A DNA stretch of 64,000 nt from NCBI RefSeq assembly GCF_047344985.1, contig NZ_CP178861.1, positions 806,001-870,000 on the forward strand. Direction: 5' to 3'. The translations under genes and the position numbers were made by a program. A model generated the notes under the pieces. The model was not told the DNA's origin. It made no database searches and was given only the letters and a program-made list of their open reading frames with translations. Position 1 is the first letter of the stretch, and each line of letters starts with the position of its first letter. This DNA is from Bdellovibrio sp047344985 (GTDB taxonomy: Bacteria > Bdellovibrionota > Bdellovibrionia > Bdellovibrionales > Bdellovibrionaceae). Shown one piece after another: positions 38,704 through 46,628 of this stretch.

Positions 38704-39729
38704 CTAAAGATTCTTGATGAAAACTTTCCAGAAAGCTTCGAAATCTTCGATGAAAGGCATATGTCCTAAACCTTTCAACATCACAAGTTTGCTCTTGGGG
38801 ATCATGTGCGAAACTTGTTTGCTGATGACGGGATAATTTCCCATTTTCTTTTTCATGTCGTCAGAGGCCCACGCTTTACCGATAGCTGTGCGGTCGCGAT
38901 CTCCAATAATCAAAACCGTTGGGGCTTTGATATTTTTAAATTCATAAAAAACCGGCTGAGTGAAAATCATGTCGGAAGTTAAAGCGGCATTCCAGGCGAT
39001 CACAGGATAGTCAGGACCTTCCAACCATCCTGTCGGAACTTCAAGCCACTTGTCGTATTCTGATTTCCATTTTCCGTCGTAGTAACTATCTAGCTGATAC
39101 TGTTTTATCTTTTCAGGAGAGCTCGCAAGCTCAGCCCTATAGGCTTCATCGACATTGCGATAGCCTGTCATTGTTTTCCAATCTTCTAAACCAATCGGAT
39201 TCACTAAAAATAACTTCGTCACACTCTCTGGATACATCAGTGTAAATCTTGTCGCGACCATTCCACCCATCGAGTGGCCCAAGAGGTAAAACTTCTCAAC
39301 TCCCAAACTTTGTAAAAGATGTTTTGTATTCTGTGCGAGAGTTTGAAAGCTGTATTGATAGTTCTTAGGCTTCGAGGATTTTCCAAATCCAATTTGATCC
39401 GGAACAATCACGCGATAGCCTTCTTGGTTTAACCCCAAAATCACATGTTCAAAGTAGGCGCCCGGAAAATTTTTTCCGTGCAAAAGAACAATGATCTTAT
39501 CACTGGGTTTGCCTGCAGGAATATCCATGTAAGCCATCTTCAAATCTTGCTCTTGAGATTTAAAAGAAAAATAGTTTACTTCGAAAGGATATTTGTACTG
39601 AGTCAGCTCTGCATCGAAGCCTTTGGCTTCTTTCGTACCTGCAGAGTCTTTTGCTTTAGAAGAAGGCTTGCTCGTTGTCGCGCAAGCCGTTAGCAGAGAT
39701 ATTGTAAATAACAGAGAAAGAACTTTCAT
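38704..39729 (-). CDS. Alpha/beta-hydrolase lipoprotein
   Basis: A 341-residue hydrolase with a lipoprotein signal (SLLTAC, cysteine about residue 14). The nucleophile elbow is GHSMGG, the acid is probably in GDRDRTAIG and the histidine in GLGHMPFIEDF, so the triad looks complete. Cap and PDQIGFGKSSKP are typical of esterase/haloalkane dehalogenase-type enzymes. AAGGAG lies five bases before this ATG, so an upstream in-frame extension that covers the neighbouring gene's tail in another frame is rejected. It follows the 39740-40432 gene by ten bases in the same direction. Confidence 0.9.
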   Translation of the reverse strand: MKVLSLLFTISLLTACATTSKPSSKAKDSAGTKEAKGFDAELTQYKYPFEVNYFSFKSQEQDLKMAYMDIPAGKPSDKIIVLLHGKNFPGAYFEHVILGLNQEGYRVIVPDQIGFGKSSKPKNYQYSFQTLAQNTKHLLQSLGVEKFYLLGHSMGGMVATRFTLMYPESVTKLFLVNPIGLEDWKTMTGYRNVDEAYRAELASSPEKIKQYQLDSYYDGKWKSEYDKWLEVPTGWLEGPDYPVIAWNAALTSDMIFTQPVFYEFKNIKAPTVLIIGDRDRTAIGKAWASDDMKKKMGNYPVISKQVSHMIPKSKLVMLKGLGHMPFIEDFEAFWKVFIKNL

Positions 39730-39739
39730 CGAATTCTCC

Positions 39740-40432
39740 TTATTTAGTTGAAGCTCCTTGAGCTGTCGCCGCAGGAGCAGCTCCTGAAGCAGGAACAGCA
39801 TGCGAATTAGATTGCGGCGGAGTTTGCTGTTGCTGCTGTTGATTTTGATTATTTGAGTTTGTCGCTGTCGGTGGCTGTTGCGGATTGGATCCCGAAGCGG
39901 CTGTTTGCGATGGTGGTTGTTGCCCCTGTGCAGGAGCACCGGCTTTTGCTGGAACTTTTTTCTCCGGTGGCGCTACCTTGTTCAAGTCGTTCATTGTGTA
40001 AGTTCGACCAATCTCGAAAATTTTATTTTTCGATTTAATATCAAAGAGACTTGCTTGAATGATAACACCGGGATTTTCCTCATCAGGCAGATCCATCACT
40101 TCAAGTTCAAGATAGCTTTTTCCATCTTTCACGCGTTGAATATGCGGACGTTGTTTGCCAAGAATTGCGCGAGCCAGTTCCGAGTTCATACGAAACTCAA
40201 CAGTCGCAATAGAACCCCACTGCGCGGGAAGTTCTCCGCTTTGGGCAAGGGCCTGAAAATCATCGTTGATCATTTTTGCAAGCTGCTGAGCGGGCGTGAG
40301 CTGCACACAAACTTCAGCAGCCTTCTTGTCTTTCTTAAGAGCGTGAAGAGGATTTCCTTCTTCTTGCAGAGCCAGAAAAGCGATTGTACCAGCAACAACA
40401 ATAATCAGCGCACCGATGAGCTTATAGAGCAT
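39740..40432 (-). CDS. Membrane-anchored protein with Pro/Gln/Asn-rich tail, unknown
   Basis: A 230-residue protein with one N-terminal membrane helix (about 3-22) and a soluble domain that likely faces the periplasm (VEFRMNSELARAILGKQRPHIQR, LELEVMDLPDEE). From about residue 150 the tail is low-complexity with Pro, Ala, Gln and Asn, including a run of Q. I recognise no family. GGAGG precedes this ATG; an upstream ATG would add 23 residues without a ribosome site. Probably cotranscribed with the hydrolase lipoprotein. Confidence 0.75.
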   Translation of the reverse strand: MLYKLIGALIIVVAGTIAFLALQEEGNPLHALKKDKKAAEVCVQLTPAQQLAKMINDDFQALAQSGELPAQWGSIATVEFRMNSELARAILGKQRPHIQRVKDGKSYLELEVMDLPDEENPGVIIQASLFDIKSKNKIFEIGRTYTMNDLNKVAPPEKKVPAKAGAPAQGQQPPSQTAASGSNPQQPPTATNSNNQNQQQQQQTPPQSNSHAVPASGAAPAATAQGASTK

Positions 40433-40572
40433 GAATCCTCCGTCACTGATATTATTGGAAAGATTTTGCTGAGCCTCAAAGGCTTTCCCCTCGGCGCCCA
40501 AAATCGCTTCTTCGGCCTAGGTCTCCTAAAAACTCCTAAACCTCTGAAATTTCACACAAAAAAGTGTCTTTG

Positions 40573-40621
40573 AGGGGCTCTTGTCAAAGAGATCGACAGA
40601 AGAGGCCCCTGTAAGGGGTCC
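40573..40621 (+). other. Two mutually exclusive hairpins upstream of the VWA-like gene
   Basis: Hairpin A pairs AGGGG-CTCTT-GTC (40573-40585) with GAC..AAGAG-G-CCCCT (40595-40610). Hairpin B pairs GGCCCCT (40604-40610) with AGGGGTCC (40614-40621) around GTA. Both need the same CCCCT. Such switching is a feature of attenuators and riboswitches. The rest of the 285-base divergent region shows no gene. Confidence 0.4.
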
Positions 40622-40717
40622 CAGACGTACCAATGAAAGCCTAGAAAAAACAATAACTTAGAAAAGTCTTACGTTTTTGGCATCGAGCTTGGAAGTAAAT
40701 GGGTGAGAGAGGTGTCT

Positions 40718-41848
40718 ATGAATGCGCTCACCAGAATGGCAGCATTGTCCTTTTTAGTAGGACTTTACGTGGGATGTTCCCCTGTGAAGTTCGCGTTGGA
40801 CGACAGCAAATGTAAAGATAGCGGTTGTATCGTTGAAAACGGGAAGTATTCGTTCAACTATACGGCGACGGCAGGTCGTGGAAAAGTCGACATTCTGATT
40901 GTGAACGACAACTCAGCTTCGATGTCGTTTGAACAAGCGCGCTTGGCTCCTCGCTTTAATAACTTTATTTCTGAATTAGACAATCAAAAGGTCGACTATC
41001 GTATCGCAATGACAACAACAGATGTCGCAAGATCCGATGCAGGAAGTTTAATTTCTTTTGGCGGAAATCCTTATATTACGGGAAACCATTCAGACAGATT
41101 CAATCTGTTTAATCAAACGATTCAAAGACCAGAGACTTTGGCCTGTGAAAAGTTTATTGCAAATTGGATTCGTAACAACGGTGGAAACAGAGACTCCATC
41201 AATTCATCAGCTTATTCTCAAGAGTACGCGAGAAATTGCCCGTCAGGCGATGAGCGTGGCGTTTACGCGGCAAACTTAGTTGTGAATAACAATCCTTCAA
41301 GCTTTATTCGTAGCGATGCTCACTTGGCCGTGATCTTTTTAGCGGACGAAGATGAAAGAAGCGGTCTTTACCAAAACCAAGGCTATGCTCTTGAGCAAAT
41401 GGATCAGCCTGGTTACTTCGTCAGCAACGTCAAAGCGAAATTGGGCGAAGATAAATTCAACTCCTTGAGTGTGCATGCGATTGTTGTGAAAGATCAAAAC
41501 TGCTTGAATCAACAAAATAGCCAAGCGTTGGATAACTACAGCCCAACAGTGGGATTGGTGACAGGCAGTTACGGTAACGTTTATCTTTCGTTCACAAATG
41601 CCGGCTGGGGAAGCTCTGCTGATATTTGCTCGAATGATTATACGACTCAGTTGGGTCAAATTCGCTCGAAGATTTCAGAGCGCATTAAAGACATCGTATT
41701 GAATTGTTCGAACCCAACAGACCTTGTTGTGACTGTTTCAGGAAGCCCTGTTTCTCATCACTTGGAAGGCAAGACATTGAAGTTCAATCAATACTTGGCT
41801 CCGGGCACAAGCGTGAGCCTGTCATACAAGTGCAGCTCTTTAGACTAA
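40718..41848 (+). CDS. VWA-like secreted lipoprotein
   Basis: A 376-residue protein with a lipoprotein-like signal (LYVGC, cysteine about residue 20). A von Willebrand A-like fold is suggested by VDILIVNDNSASMSFEQARLA, where DNSAS matches the metal-site pattern D.S.S, followed by helix and strand patterns and a later LAVIFLADEDERS. The C-terminal 60 residues form a separate beta region (LVVTVSGSPVSHHLEGKTL). Ten or so cysteines may be disulfide-bonded. Adhesion or matrix binding is plausible. GAGAGG lies five bases before the chosen ATG. A terminator follows. Confidence 0.8.
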   Translation: MNALTRMAALSFLVGLYVGCSPVKFALDDSKCKDSGCIVENGKYSFNYTATAGRGKVDILIVNDNSASMSFEQARLAPRFNNFISELDNQKVDYRIAMTTTDVARSDAGSLISFGGNPYITGNHSDRFNLFNQTIQRPETLACEKFIANWIRNNGGNRDSINSSAYSQEYARNCPSGDERGVYAANLVVNNNPSSFIRSDAHLAVIFLADEDERSGLYQNQGYALEQMDQPGYFVSNVKAKLGEDKFNSLSVHAIVVKDQNCLNQQNSQALDNYSPTVGLVTGSYGNVYLSFTNAGWGSSADICSNDYTTQLGQIRSKISERIKDIVLNCSNPTDLVVTVSGSPVSHHLEGKTLKFNQYLAPGTSVSLSYKCSSLD

Positions 41849-41871
41849 GAACTATCGAAATTTAAACCACC

Positions 41872-41900
41872 AAGGCAAGGCTTACACCTTGCCTTTTTTA
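41872..41900 (+). terminator. Terminator of the VWA-like gene
   Basis: AAGGCAAGG and CCTTGCCTT form the stem with a six-base loop, followed by TTTTATT. Confidence 0.9.
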
Positions 41901-42030
41901 TTCTTACGAGTTCTTTTTACTTAATCTGATTTTGATTTATTCAAATTGAGACAGAATGTTTCATAAAATGTAGAACTTGTATTCACCGCGATGAATCTTT
42001 CTTGTTTATTATTTTTTCTGAGCCTAAGGC

Positions 42031-42057
42031 TTTAGTCCTGAAAGTGGTTTCCGATAC
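42031..42057 (+). promoter_or_regulatory. Possible sigma-28-type promoter of the FliG-C-like gene
   Basis: TCCGATAC (42050-42057) matches six of eight bases of GCCGATAA; TTTAGTCC stands at the -35 position 11 bases upstream with only a partial match. The ATG lies eight bases after the -10 element with no ribosome site. The same TTCCGATA motif occurs before the 8351 gene. Confidence 0.3.
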
Positions 42058-42065
42058 ATCTAACC

Positions 42066-42752
42066 ATGGGCATGTTAGACAGATACAAAAAAAAGGGCGG
42101 CTTCAACCAACTTCTTCAACTTCTTGAGACTTCTCCTATGGCGAAGCGAGAGCAGTTTTTAGGTCTTATCGCAGGTGAAAGCCCTGCGTGGGAGGACGCT
42201 CTTCGTAAGCGAATCCTGACGATCGATAAGGTGTACAGTTGGGATGGGCAATATCTAGTAGAGATCTTTTCGCGAGTGCAGCCACTCACGTTGGCGAATG
42301 CACTTCATGGCTCTCCACAAGAGCAAGTGGATCAGCTTCTAGGCTGCTTACCACCGATTTCTAAACGTAAGATCACGGATCTTTTAGCAGAATCAAATCC
42401 TACTCCAGCTGAAAAGTCGACGTGTATTTCGAGAATGCTTTCTGAAGTGCGCGGTTTTATTTCACAAGGGATTTTGAAACTAGAAAAGATTGATCCGGAT
42501 CTGCATGTTCCTGAGAACATCGAAGAGGTGCTCAGTGCTGGTGGCTTCACAGTGCCTCTGACATATGACTACGATACTGCGAAGAAAGAGGCGAAACCGA
42601 CTGCCGTTGGTGAGACGACAGATCCGGGCGCCCAGCAAGAAGTGGATTTCTTAAAAAGAAAACTCAATCAACTTGCTTCTGAAGTGAATGCTCTAAAGCA
42701 TGAGAACTCTGTCTTAAAAGACAAGCTCACTCAGATTAAAAAAATCGCTTAA
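42066..42752 (+). CDS. FliG C-terminal-domain-like protein (orphan)
   Basis: A 228-residue soluble protein. Residues about 55-145 resemble the FliG C-terminal domain that lies under the flagellar rotor: a helix ending near YLVEIFSRVQPLTLANALHGSPQEQVDQLL, then PPISKRKITDLLAES, then a helix pair leading to ISRMLSEVRGFISQGILKLE, echoing LALALKGA, M.KRAA..L and V...IV..L...G.I in FliG. The C-terminal 45 residues form a coiled coil (EVDFLKRKLNQLASEVNALKHE by its ends). No other flagellar gene is near. It may be a FliG-derived regulator or scaffold rather than a rotor protein. Confidence 0.65.
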   Translation: MGMLDRYKKKGGFNQLLQLLETSPMAKREQFLGLIAGESPAWEDALRKRILTIDKVYSWDGQYLVEIFSRVQPLTLANALHGSPQEQVDQLLGCLPPISKRKITDLLAESNPTPAEKSTCISRMLSEVRGFISQGILKLEKIDPDLHVPENIEEVLSAGGFTVPLTYDYDTAKKEAKPTAVGETTDPGAQQEVDFLKRKLNQLASEVNALKHENSVLKDKLTQIKKIA

Positions 42753-42772
42753 ATTCATTCTTTCGAACAAAG

Positions 42773-42802
42773 AAAAGCGCTGGTGTTCTATCAGCGCTTT
42801 TT
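42773..42802 (+). terminator. Terminator of the FliG-C-like gene
   Basis: AAAAGCGCTG (42773-42782) pairs with CAGCGCTTTTT (42792-42802) around a nine-base loop. Confidence 0.88.
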
Positions 42803-42962
42803 CGTTTCAGAATTTCATTCCGAGACATCTGCGTTTTAAATCGAAACAACAAATCCCCATATTTTGTCGAGTGTTTTGACAAACTGAGTTTTCTCTAAAC
42901 CCAGCCCAACCCTCAGTCGATATGCCAGACATAGTACGTCAGATTAGTACGTGAGGTAAAAA

Positions 42963-44690
42963 ATGTCATCGCAGATGTTCAGCATGTTTGTTGGGTCGCT
43001 TTTGGTCGTGTCTATTTCAGCGCAAGCTCAATCTTTGTCTGTTCCGCAGCTCGACCTAGAGTCACAATTCTATCAAGAGTTAGCAAAAGAGTCGGGTCAA
43101 GATGTTCCCACCGCCAAGGGATTTCTCGAAGAAGTTCCAGACGGTTTGAGCACAAAGGACATGAGTCCTCAATGTGATCCTCGACGTTTCGAAGATAGCA
43201 TTGTCGGTAAAAAACTTTCCACCGCGCAATACTACAAAGTTGCCAAAGATTATTTCGCAAGATGTGCGAATGAACTTACGAGCAACTCCACGACGGGAAT
43301 TTTGGGGCTTCTGAAGTTTTCGAAGTTTCAATATCCGTTCTTGACTCATCCTCAGGTGAAAGAGTTTATGGTGAAGCTTCCAGATGGAACGAAAATTCCT
43401 GGAATCCTGGCGATGAAACAGGATCCTCGTCCACGTCCTCTTGTGATTGTAAAGTGCGGTGTGTTCTGTTCAGCGGCACAAACAGCGTCAATGAAAAGTT
43501 ACCTGATGCACTTATTCGATCAAAGCCCGTTCAACGTTTTGCTTTTAGCAAATCAAACGGGCATGGACTATATCTACTACAATAAAAAAGTAACATTGGG
43601 CGGTTGGTCTGAAGGTTACGAAGCAATGGAAGTCGGTAAGTGGATGCGTGATAAGTGGGAATACAAAGACCGCATTTCCAGTATTCATTTAATGGGTATC
43701 AGTCTTGGCGGTAATGCGGCCGTCATGGGGGCGGCCTTCAATGATAAATATCTTCTTCCGGACGGAAAGAAAGTATTTAATTCTGTAACAGCGATTTGCC
43801 CGGTAGTGAGCCTTCGTCCGACGTTGGATCACCTATTCGGTGGTCAAATTGTCGGTCGTATCTTTGCTAAAATGTCGAAAGATCATTTTAGGGAAGCTCG
43901 TCAATATATCACGGATGTTCCTGATCTAATCACAGACGCAAAAATTCCATCAAGTCGTTTAGGTATGGCGGATTATATCGGTGAGTTGGCATCGACTTCT
44001 TTGCAAAGACGTGGAATTGCAAGCACTCCGCAGTCCTATTTCAAATCCAACAACTTCTGGAATTGGAAAGAAGAAGTGAAAACACCGTTGATGGTATGGG
44101 CTTCTAAAGATGATATGGTTGTGAATAATGAAATCAACGCGCAAGTTGTCGAGCATGACGATTTTTATGAAAAGTCTGCGAACGTAGGCGTGCTTAATCT
44201 GAAATATGGAAATCACTGCGGTTTCTCTTCGGCGTACGGTGCGCAAGCTTCTGCGGCAGTATTGAGAACTTTCGTTTTAACTCACAGTCCCGAGTTCGTA
44301 GACGAATACAATAAGAAACAAGAAATGCCTTGGACGTTTGGTTTCAAAAAACTGGGTCCTCAATATGAGCATATCGGTCAAAGCTGGAACTTTTCTTCTC
44401 AGTCAGACCAGGTGAAAGTTTCTTTCCGCATCTTTAATTGGAACGGCGGCAGAGAATGTGCTGACAAAGGTCCCTGGTTGGCGAATCGTTCGTGCACAAC
44501 CACGAAAGAGGTTTGGGTGCCGGTGTCTTCTTTGACAGCCTTGGGTGCGCGCATTCCTCGTACTGAGTCAGAAGCTCAGGCATTGACTCGGGAATTTAAC
44601 ACGAAAGTGGAATTCCGTATCAAAGGTCATCCGCTTAATGGTACAAATAGTAATGAATTCTATATGACGTGGAGAAGTCACTTCGAATGA
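42963..44690 (+). CDS. Secreted alpha/beta-hydrolase-like protein
   Basis: A 575-residue protein with a signal peptide (cleavage near AQA-QS, residue 21). The nucleophile elbow GISLGGNAA (about residues 247-255), WASKDDMVV and YGNHCGFSSAYG suggest a serine hydrolase triad with Asp and His. The C-terminal 120 residues look like an added beta domain with paired cysteines. Substrate unknown. GAGGT lies before the ATG. The stop overlaps the start of a pyroglutamyl peptidase gene by four bases. Confidence 0.82.
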   Translation: MSSQMFSMFVGSLLVVSISAQAQSLSVPQLDLESQFYQELAKESGQDVPTAKGFLEEVPDGLSTKDMSPQCDPRRFEDSIVGKKLSTAQYYKVAKDYFARCANELTSNSTTGILGLLKFSKFQYPFLTHPQVKEFMVKLPDGTKIPGILAMKQDPRPRPLVIVKCGVFCSAAQTASMKSYLMHLFDQSPFNVLLLANQTGMDYIYYNKKVTLGGWSEGYEAMEVGKWMRDKWEYKDRISSIHLMGISLGGNAAVMGAAFNDKYLLPDGKKVFNSVTAICPVVSLRPTLDHLFGGQIVGRIFAKMSKDHFREARQYITDVPDLITDAKIPSSRLGMADYIGELASTSLQRRGIASTPQSYFKSNNFWNWKEEVKTPLMVWASKDDMVVNNEINAQVVEHDDFYEKSANVGVLNLKYGNHCGFSSAYGAQASAAVLRTFVLTHSPEFVDEYNKKQEMPWTFGFKKLGPQYEHIGQSWNFSSQSDQVKVSFRIFNWNGGRECADKGPWLANRSCTTTKEVWVPVSSLTALGARIPRTESEAQALTREFNTKVEFRIKGHPLNGTNSNEFYMTWRSHFE

Positions 44691-45304
44691 TGAAGGCGCC
44701 TCGAATTCTTGTTACTGGATTTTCTCCTTTTCTTGGAGAGAAAATCAATCCAAGTGAAATCCTTCTTGAATGGCTCAAGAGGGATTTTGCCTTTCAAAGC
44801 AAAGTCGAAACATTGCTTTTGCCAGTTTCTTTTGCCGCTGCTGCGTCTCTGTTGGAGTCGCGCATTGCTCAGACTTCCTATGATTATATTTTCATGTTGG
44901 GACAAGCCGGAGGACGCTCAAAAATCAATCTTGAACGTGTGGCTCTCAATTGGATCGAAACCGAAAAGCCAGATGAAGATGGTGTGACTCCTTTGCAGGG
45001 GCCTATTATCTCTGGAAAAGAAAGTGCTTTGTTTTCTACATTGAATGTATCGAACTTTAAAGATCAGTTGCAACAAAAGCAGCTCCCTATTGCGGTCTCC
45101 CTCAGTGCGGGCGGGTACGTCTGCAATTACGTTTATTACAAAACCCTTTTGTGTCTTCAGGAAAATAAAATAAAAAGCCAAACTTGCTTTATTCATGTGC
45201 CTTTTCTGCCAGAGCAAGTTTTAGATAAGCCTGATATGCCTTCCATGGATTTAGAAACCATGAAGAAAGTCCTGGAAGAAATTCTTCAAATCGCCTTAAA
45301 TTGA
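44687..45304 (+). CDS. pcp: Pyrrolidone-carboxylate (pyroglutamyl) peptidase
   Basis: A 205-residue cysteine peptidase of family C15 that removes N-terminal pyroglutamate. All three catalytic residues are seen: Glu in GQAGGRSKINLERVALNW, Cys in SLSAGGYVCNYVYY and His in CFIHVPFLP. The N-terminal LVTGFSPFLGEKINPSE is the family signature. The start is ATG at 44687, overlapping the secreted hydrolase by four bases, with GGAGAAG nine bases upstream. No signal peptide, so it acts in the cytoplasm, probably on imported peptides. Confidence 0.93.
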   Translation: MMKAPRILVTGFSPFLGEKINPSEILLEWLKRDFAFQSKVETLLLPVSFAAAASLLESRIAQTSYDYIFMLGQAGGRSKINLERVALNWIETEKPDEDGVTPLQGPIISGKESALFSTLNVSNFKDQLQQKQLPIAVSLSAGGYVCNYVYYKTLLCLQENKIKSQTCFIHVPFLPEQVLDKPDMPSMDLETMKKVLEEILQIALN

Positions 45305-45316
45305 GAAAAATATTTT

Positions 45317-45345
45317 TGAACCTGACCCATGGGAACAGCGTCTAA
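45317..45345 (+). promoter_or_regulatory. ECF-type promoter of the Spy-like/ECF/anti-sigma operon
   Basis: TGAACC (45317-45322) and CGTCTAA (45339-45345) are separated by exactly 16 bases. This GAAC-N16-CGTC form is standard for promoters read by extracytoplasmic-function sigma factors. Placed 21 bases before the first gene of an operon that encodes such a factor, it implies autoregulation. Confidence 0.7.
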
Positions 45346-45365
45346 AGCTGTAAATAGGAGGAACT

Positions 45366-45782
45366 ATGAAGTTCTCTAAGTCTCTTGTAACGATTTTAGC
45401 AATCACGATGCTTTCTGGAATCGCCATGGCTCGCGGAGAGCGGGATCATCATAAGGATGAATTTGCTCCTATGGAGCGTCAATTCAGTCCTGAGAAGATG
45501 AAAGACCTGGGGCTGAGCTCAGAACAGATTTCTAAACTCAAAGCTTTGCGTGAAGCTAAAAGAGAAGACGTTAAAAAACTTCGTGAGGAAATGAAACAGG
45601 CAAAGATCGCTTTTAAAGAGGCCGTAAGAACCAATGCTTCCAAGGATGCTATTTCGCAAGCTTATCAAGCAATGATGGATAAAAAGATTCAACTTGGCAA
45701 AGTCCGACTTGAAAACCTGTTGGCGGCAAGAGACGTGTTAACAGATGAGCAACGCGCGAAGCTTTTCAACAAAGGACAATAA
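45366..45782 (+). CDS. Spy/CpxP-like periplasmic protein
   Basis: A 138-residue protein with a signal peptide (cleavage near AMA-RG, residue 22) and a helical periplasmic domain. Two copies of the LTxxQ-like motif (GLSSEQISKLKALR, VLTDEQRAKLFN) place it in the CpxP/Spy/CnrX family, whose members hold unfolded proteins or sense metals. An MERQF segment and several His lie near the N-terminus of the mature protein (RDHHKDEF). AGGAGG gives a strong start. First gene of the sigma-factor operon. Confidence 0.85.
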   Translation: MKFSKSLVTILAITMLSGIAMARGERDHHKDEFAPMERQFSPEKMKDLGLSSEQISKLKALREAKREDVKKLREEMKQAKIAFKEAVRTNASKDAISQAYQAMMDKKIQLGKVRLENLLAARDVLTDEQRAKLFNKGQ

Positions 45783-45792
45783 GGCAGATAAA

Positions 45793-46284
45793 GTGAGTTT
45801 AAACTCCGAAGAAGCTTTTAAATTGTTCTACGAGGCCCACTCTTCCAAAGTGCGGGGCCTGCTTTTCCGTTTGGTCGGTGAAGCTTCTTTGAGTGATCTT
45901 ACGCAGGAAACCTTTATGAAAGCCTGGGAGTACCGAGAACGCTTTCGTGGTGAAAGCGAAGCCTCTACGTGGCTGTATCGAATTGCCTATAACTGTGCCG
46001 TTGATTTCTTACGCCGGTCGGGAAAAGCACGTGAGAATTTACAGATAGATCTGGCTACAGACACACTGGAAAAAAATATTTCTGACAAAGAGGTCGCAAA
46101 TCTGGCTTTAGAAAGTCTTGATATAGAGCACAGGGCCGTTGCTATTTTATTTTATATTGAAGATCAACCTATCAAGGATATCGCTGTGACATTAGAGCTT
46201 CCCGAAGGAACGGTGAAGTCAAGATTGAATCATGCACGTAATAAAATGAGCGAGGTCTTAACAAAGAAAGGAGTGAAGTTATGA
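45793..46284 (+). CDS. ECF-family RNA polymerase sigma factor
   Basis: A 163-residue sigma-70 factor with only regions 2 and 4. Region 2 shows LTQETFMKAWEYRERFRGESEASTWLYRIAYN (given by its ends LTQET and RIAYN, about residues 37-66); region 4 ends in IKDIAVTLELPEGTVKSRL, the -35-binding HTH. GTG at 45793 is preferred because it follows the upstream stop by ten bases with AAGG before it; an ATG 48 bases earlier in frame would overlap the Spy-like gene. It overlaps the next gene by four bases. Confidence 0.93.
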   Translation: MSLNSEEAFKLFYEAHSSKVRGLLFRLVGEASLSDLTQETFMKAWEYRERFRGESEASTWLYRIAYNCAVDFLRRSGKARENLQIDLATDTLEKNISDKEVANLALESLDIEHRAVAILFYIEDQPIKDIAVTLELPEGTVKSRLNHARNKMSEVLTKKGVKL

Positions 46285-46583
46285 GTGACGACCTTTTAAA
46301 AAAATTCTTAAAAGAAAATACCTCAGAAGTTCCGTCAGCTCCGCTGGGGGAGTCTTCGCGTATCTGGCGTAAGATCAATGACAAGTCGGAACGCAAGCGT
46401 ATGTGGTGGATCGTGCTTCCGGTGATGGCAACGAGCTGTCTGCTAGCTATTGTTATGCGTTTAGAAAAGCCCGCGCCTGTCATGGGCGAGGAGGAAGCGT
46501 ATCTTTACCAGGAATGGAATGAAATGGTGAGCGACGTCGATACAGATGTTGACCAGGAATTTGTTTCGGTCTTTGAAAAATAA
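46281..46583 (+). CDS. Probable membrane anti-sigma factor
   Basis: A 100-residue protein with a cytoplasmic N-terminus of about 40 residues, one membrane helix (about 42-59, WWIVLPVMATSCLLAIVM) and an acidic periplasmic tail. Small size, topology and four-base overlap with the ECF gene argue for an anti-sigma role, as in CnrY-type systems. No zinc anti-sigma motif (HxxxCxxC) is present, so binding must use another mode. Assignment rests on context. Confidence 0.65.
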   Translation: MSDDLLKKFLKENTSEVPSAPLGESSRIWRKINDKSERKRMWWIVLPVMATSCLLAIVMRLEKPAPVMGEEEAYLYQEWNEMVSDVDTDVDQEFVSVFEK

Positions 46584-46618
46584 CAAAGCGTCGTTTTTTA
46601 GGCGACGCTTTGTTTGTC
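46583..46618 (+). terminator. Bidirectional terminator between the ECF operon and the OmpA-like gene
   Basis: AACAAAGCGTCG pairs with CGACGCTTTGTT around a short loop. T-rich sequence follows on both strands, suiting the convergent genes. Confidence 0.85.
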
Positions 46619-46628
46619 CGCTTCCTTG

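Noticed and set aside
39730..39939. Long N-terminal extension of the hydrolase lipoprotein
   Set aside because: It reads the CAG-rich tail of the upstream gene in another frame; the lipobox and ribosome site fix the start at 39729.
40502..40717. Cyclic di-GMP riboswitch upstream of the VWA-like gene
   Set aside because: The conserved GEMM core sequence was not found; only generic alternative hairpins are present.
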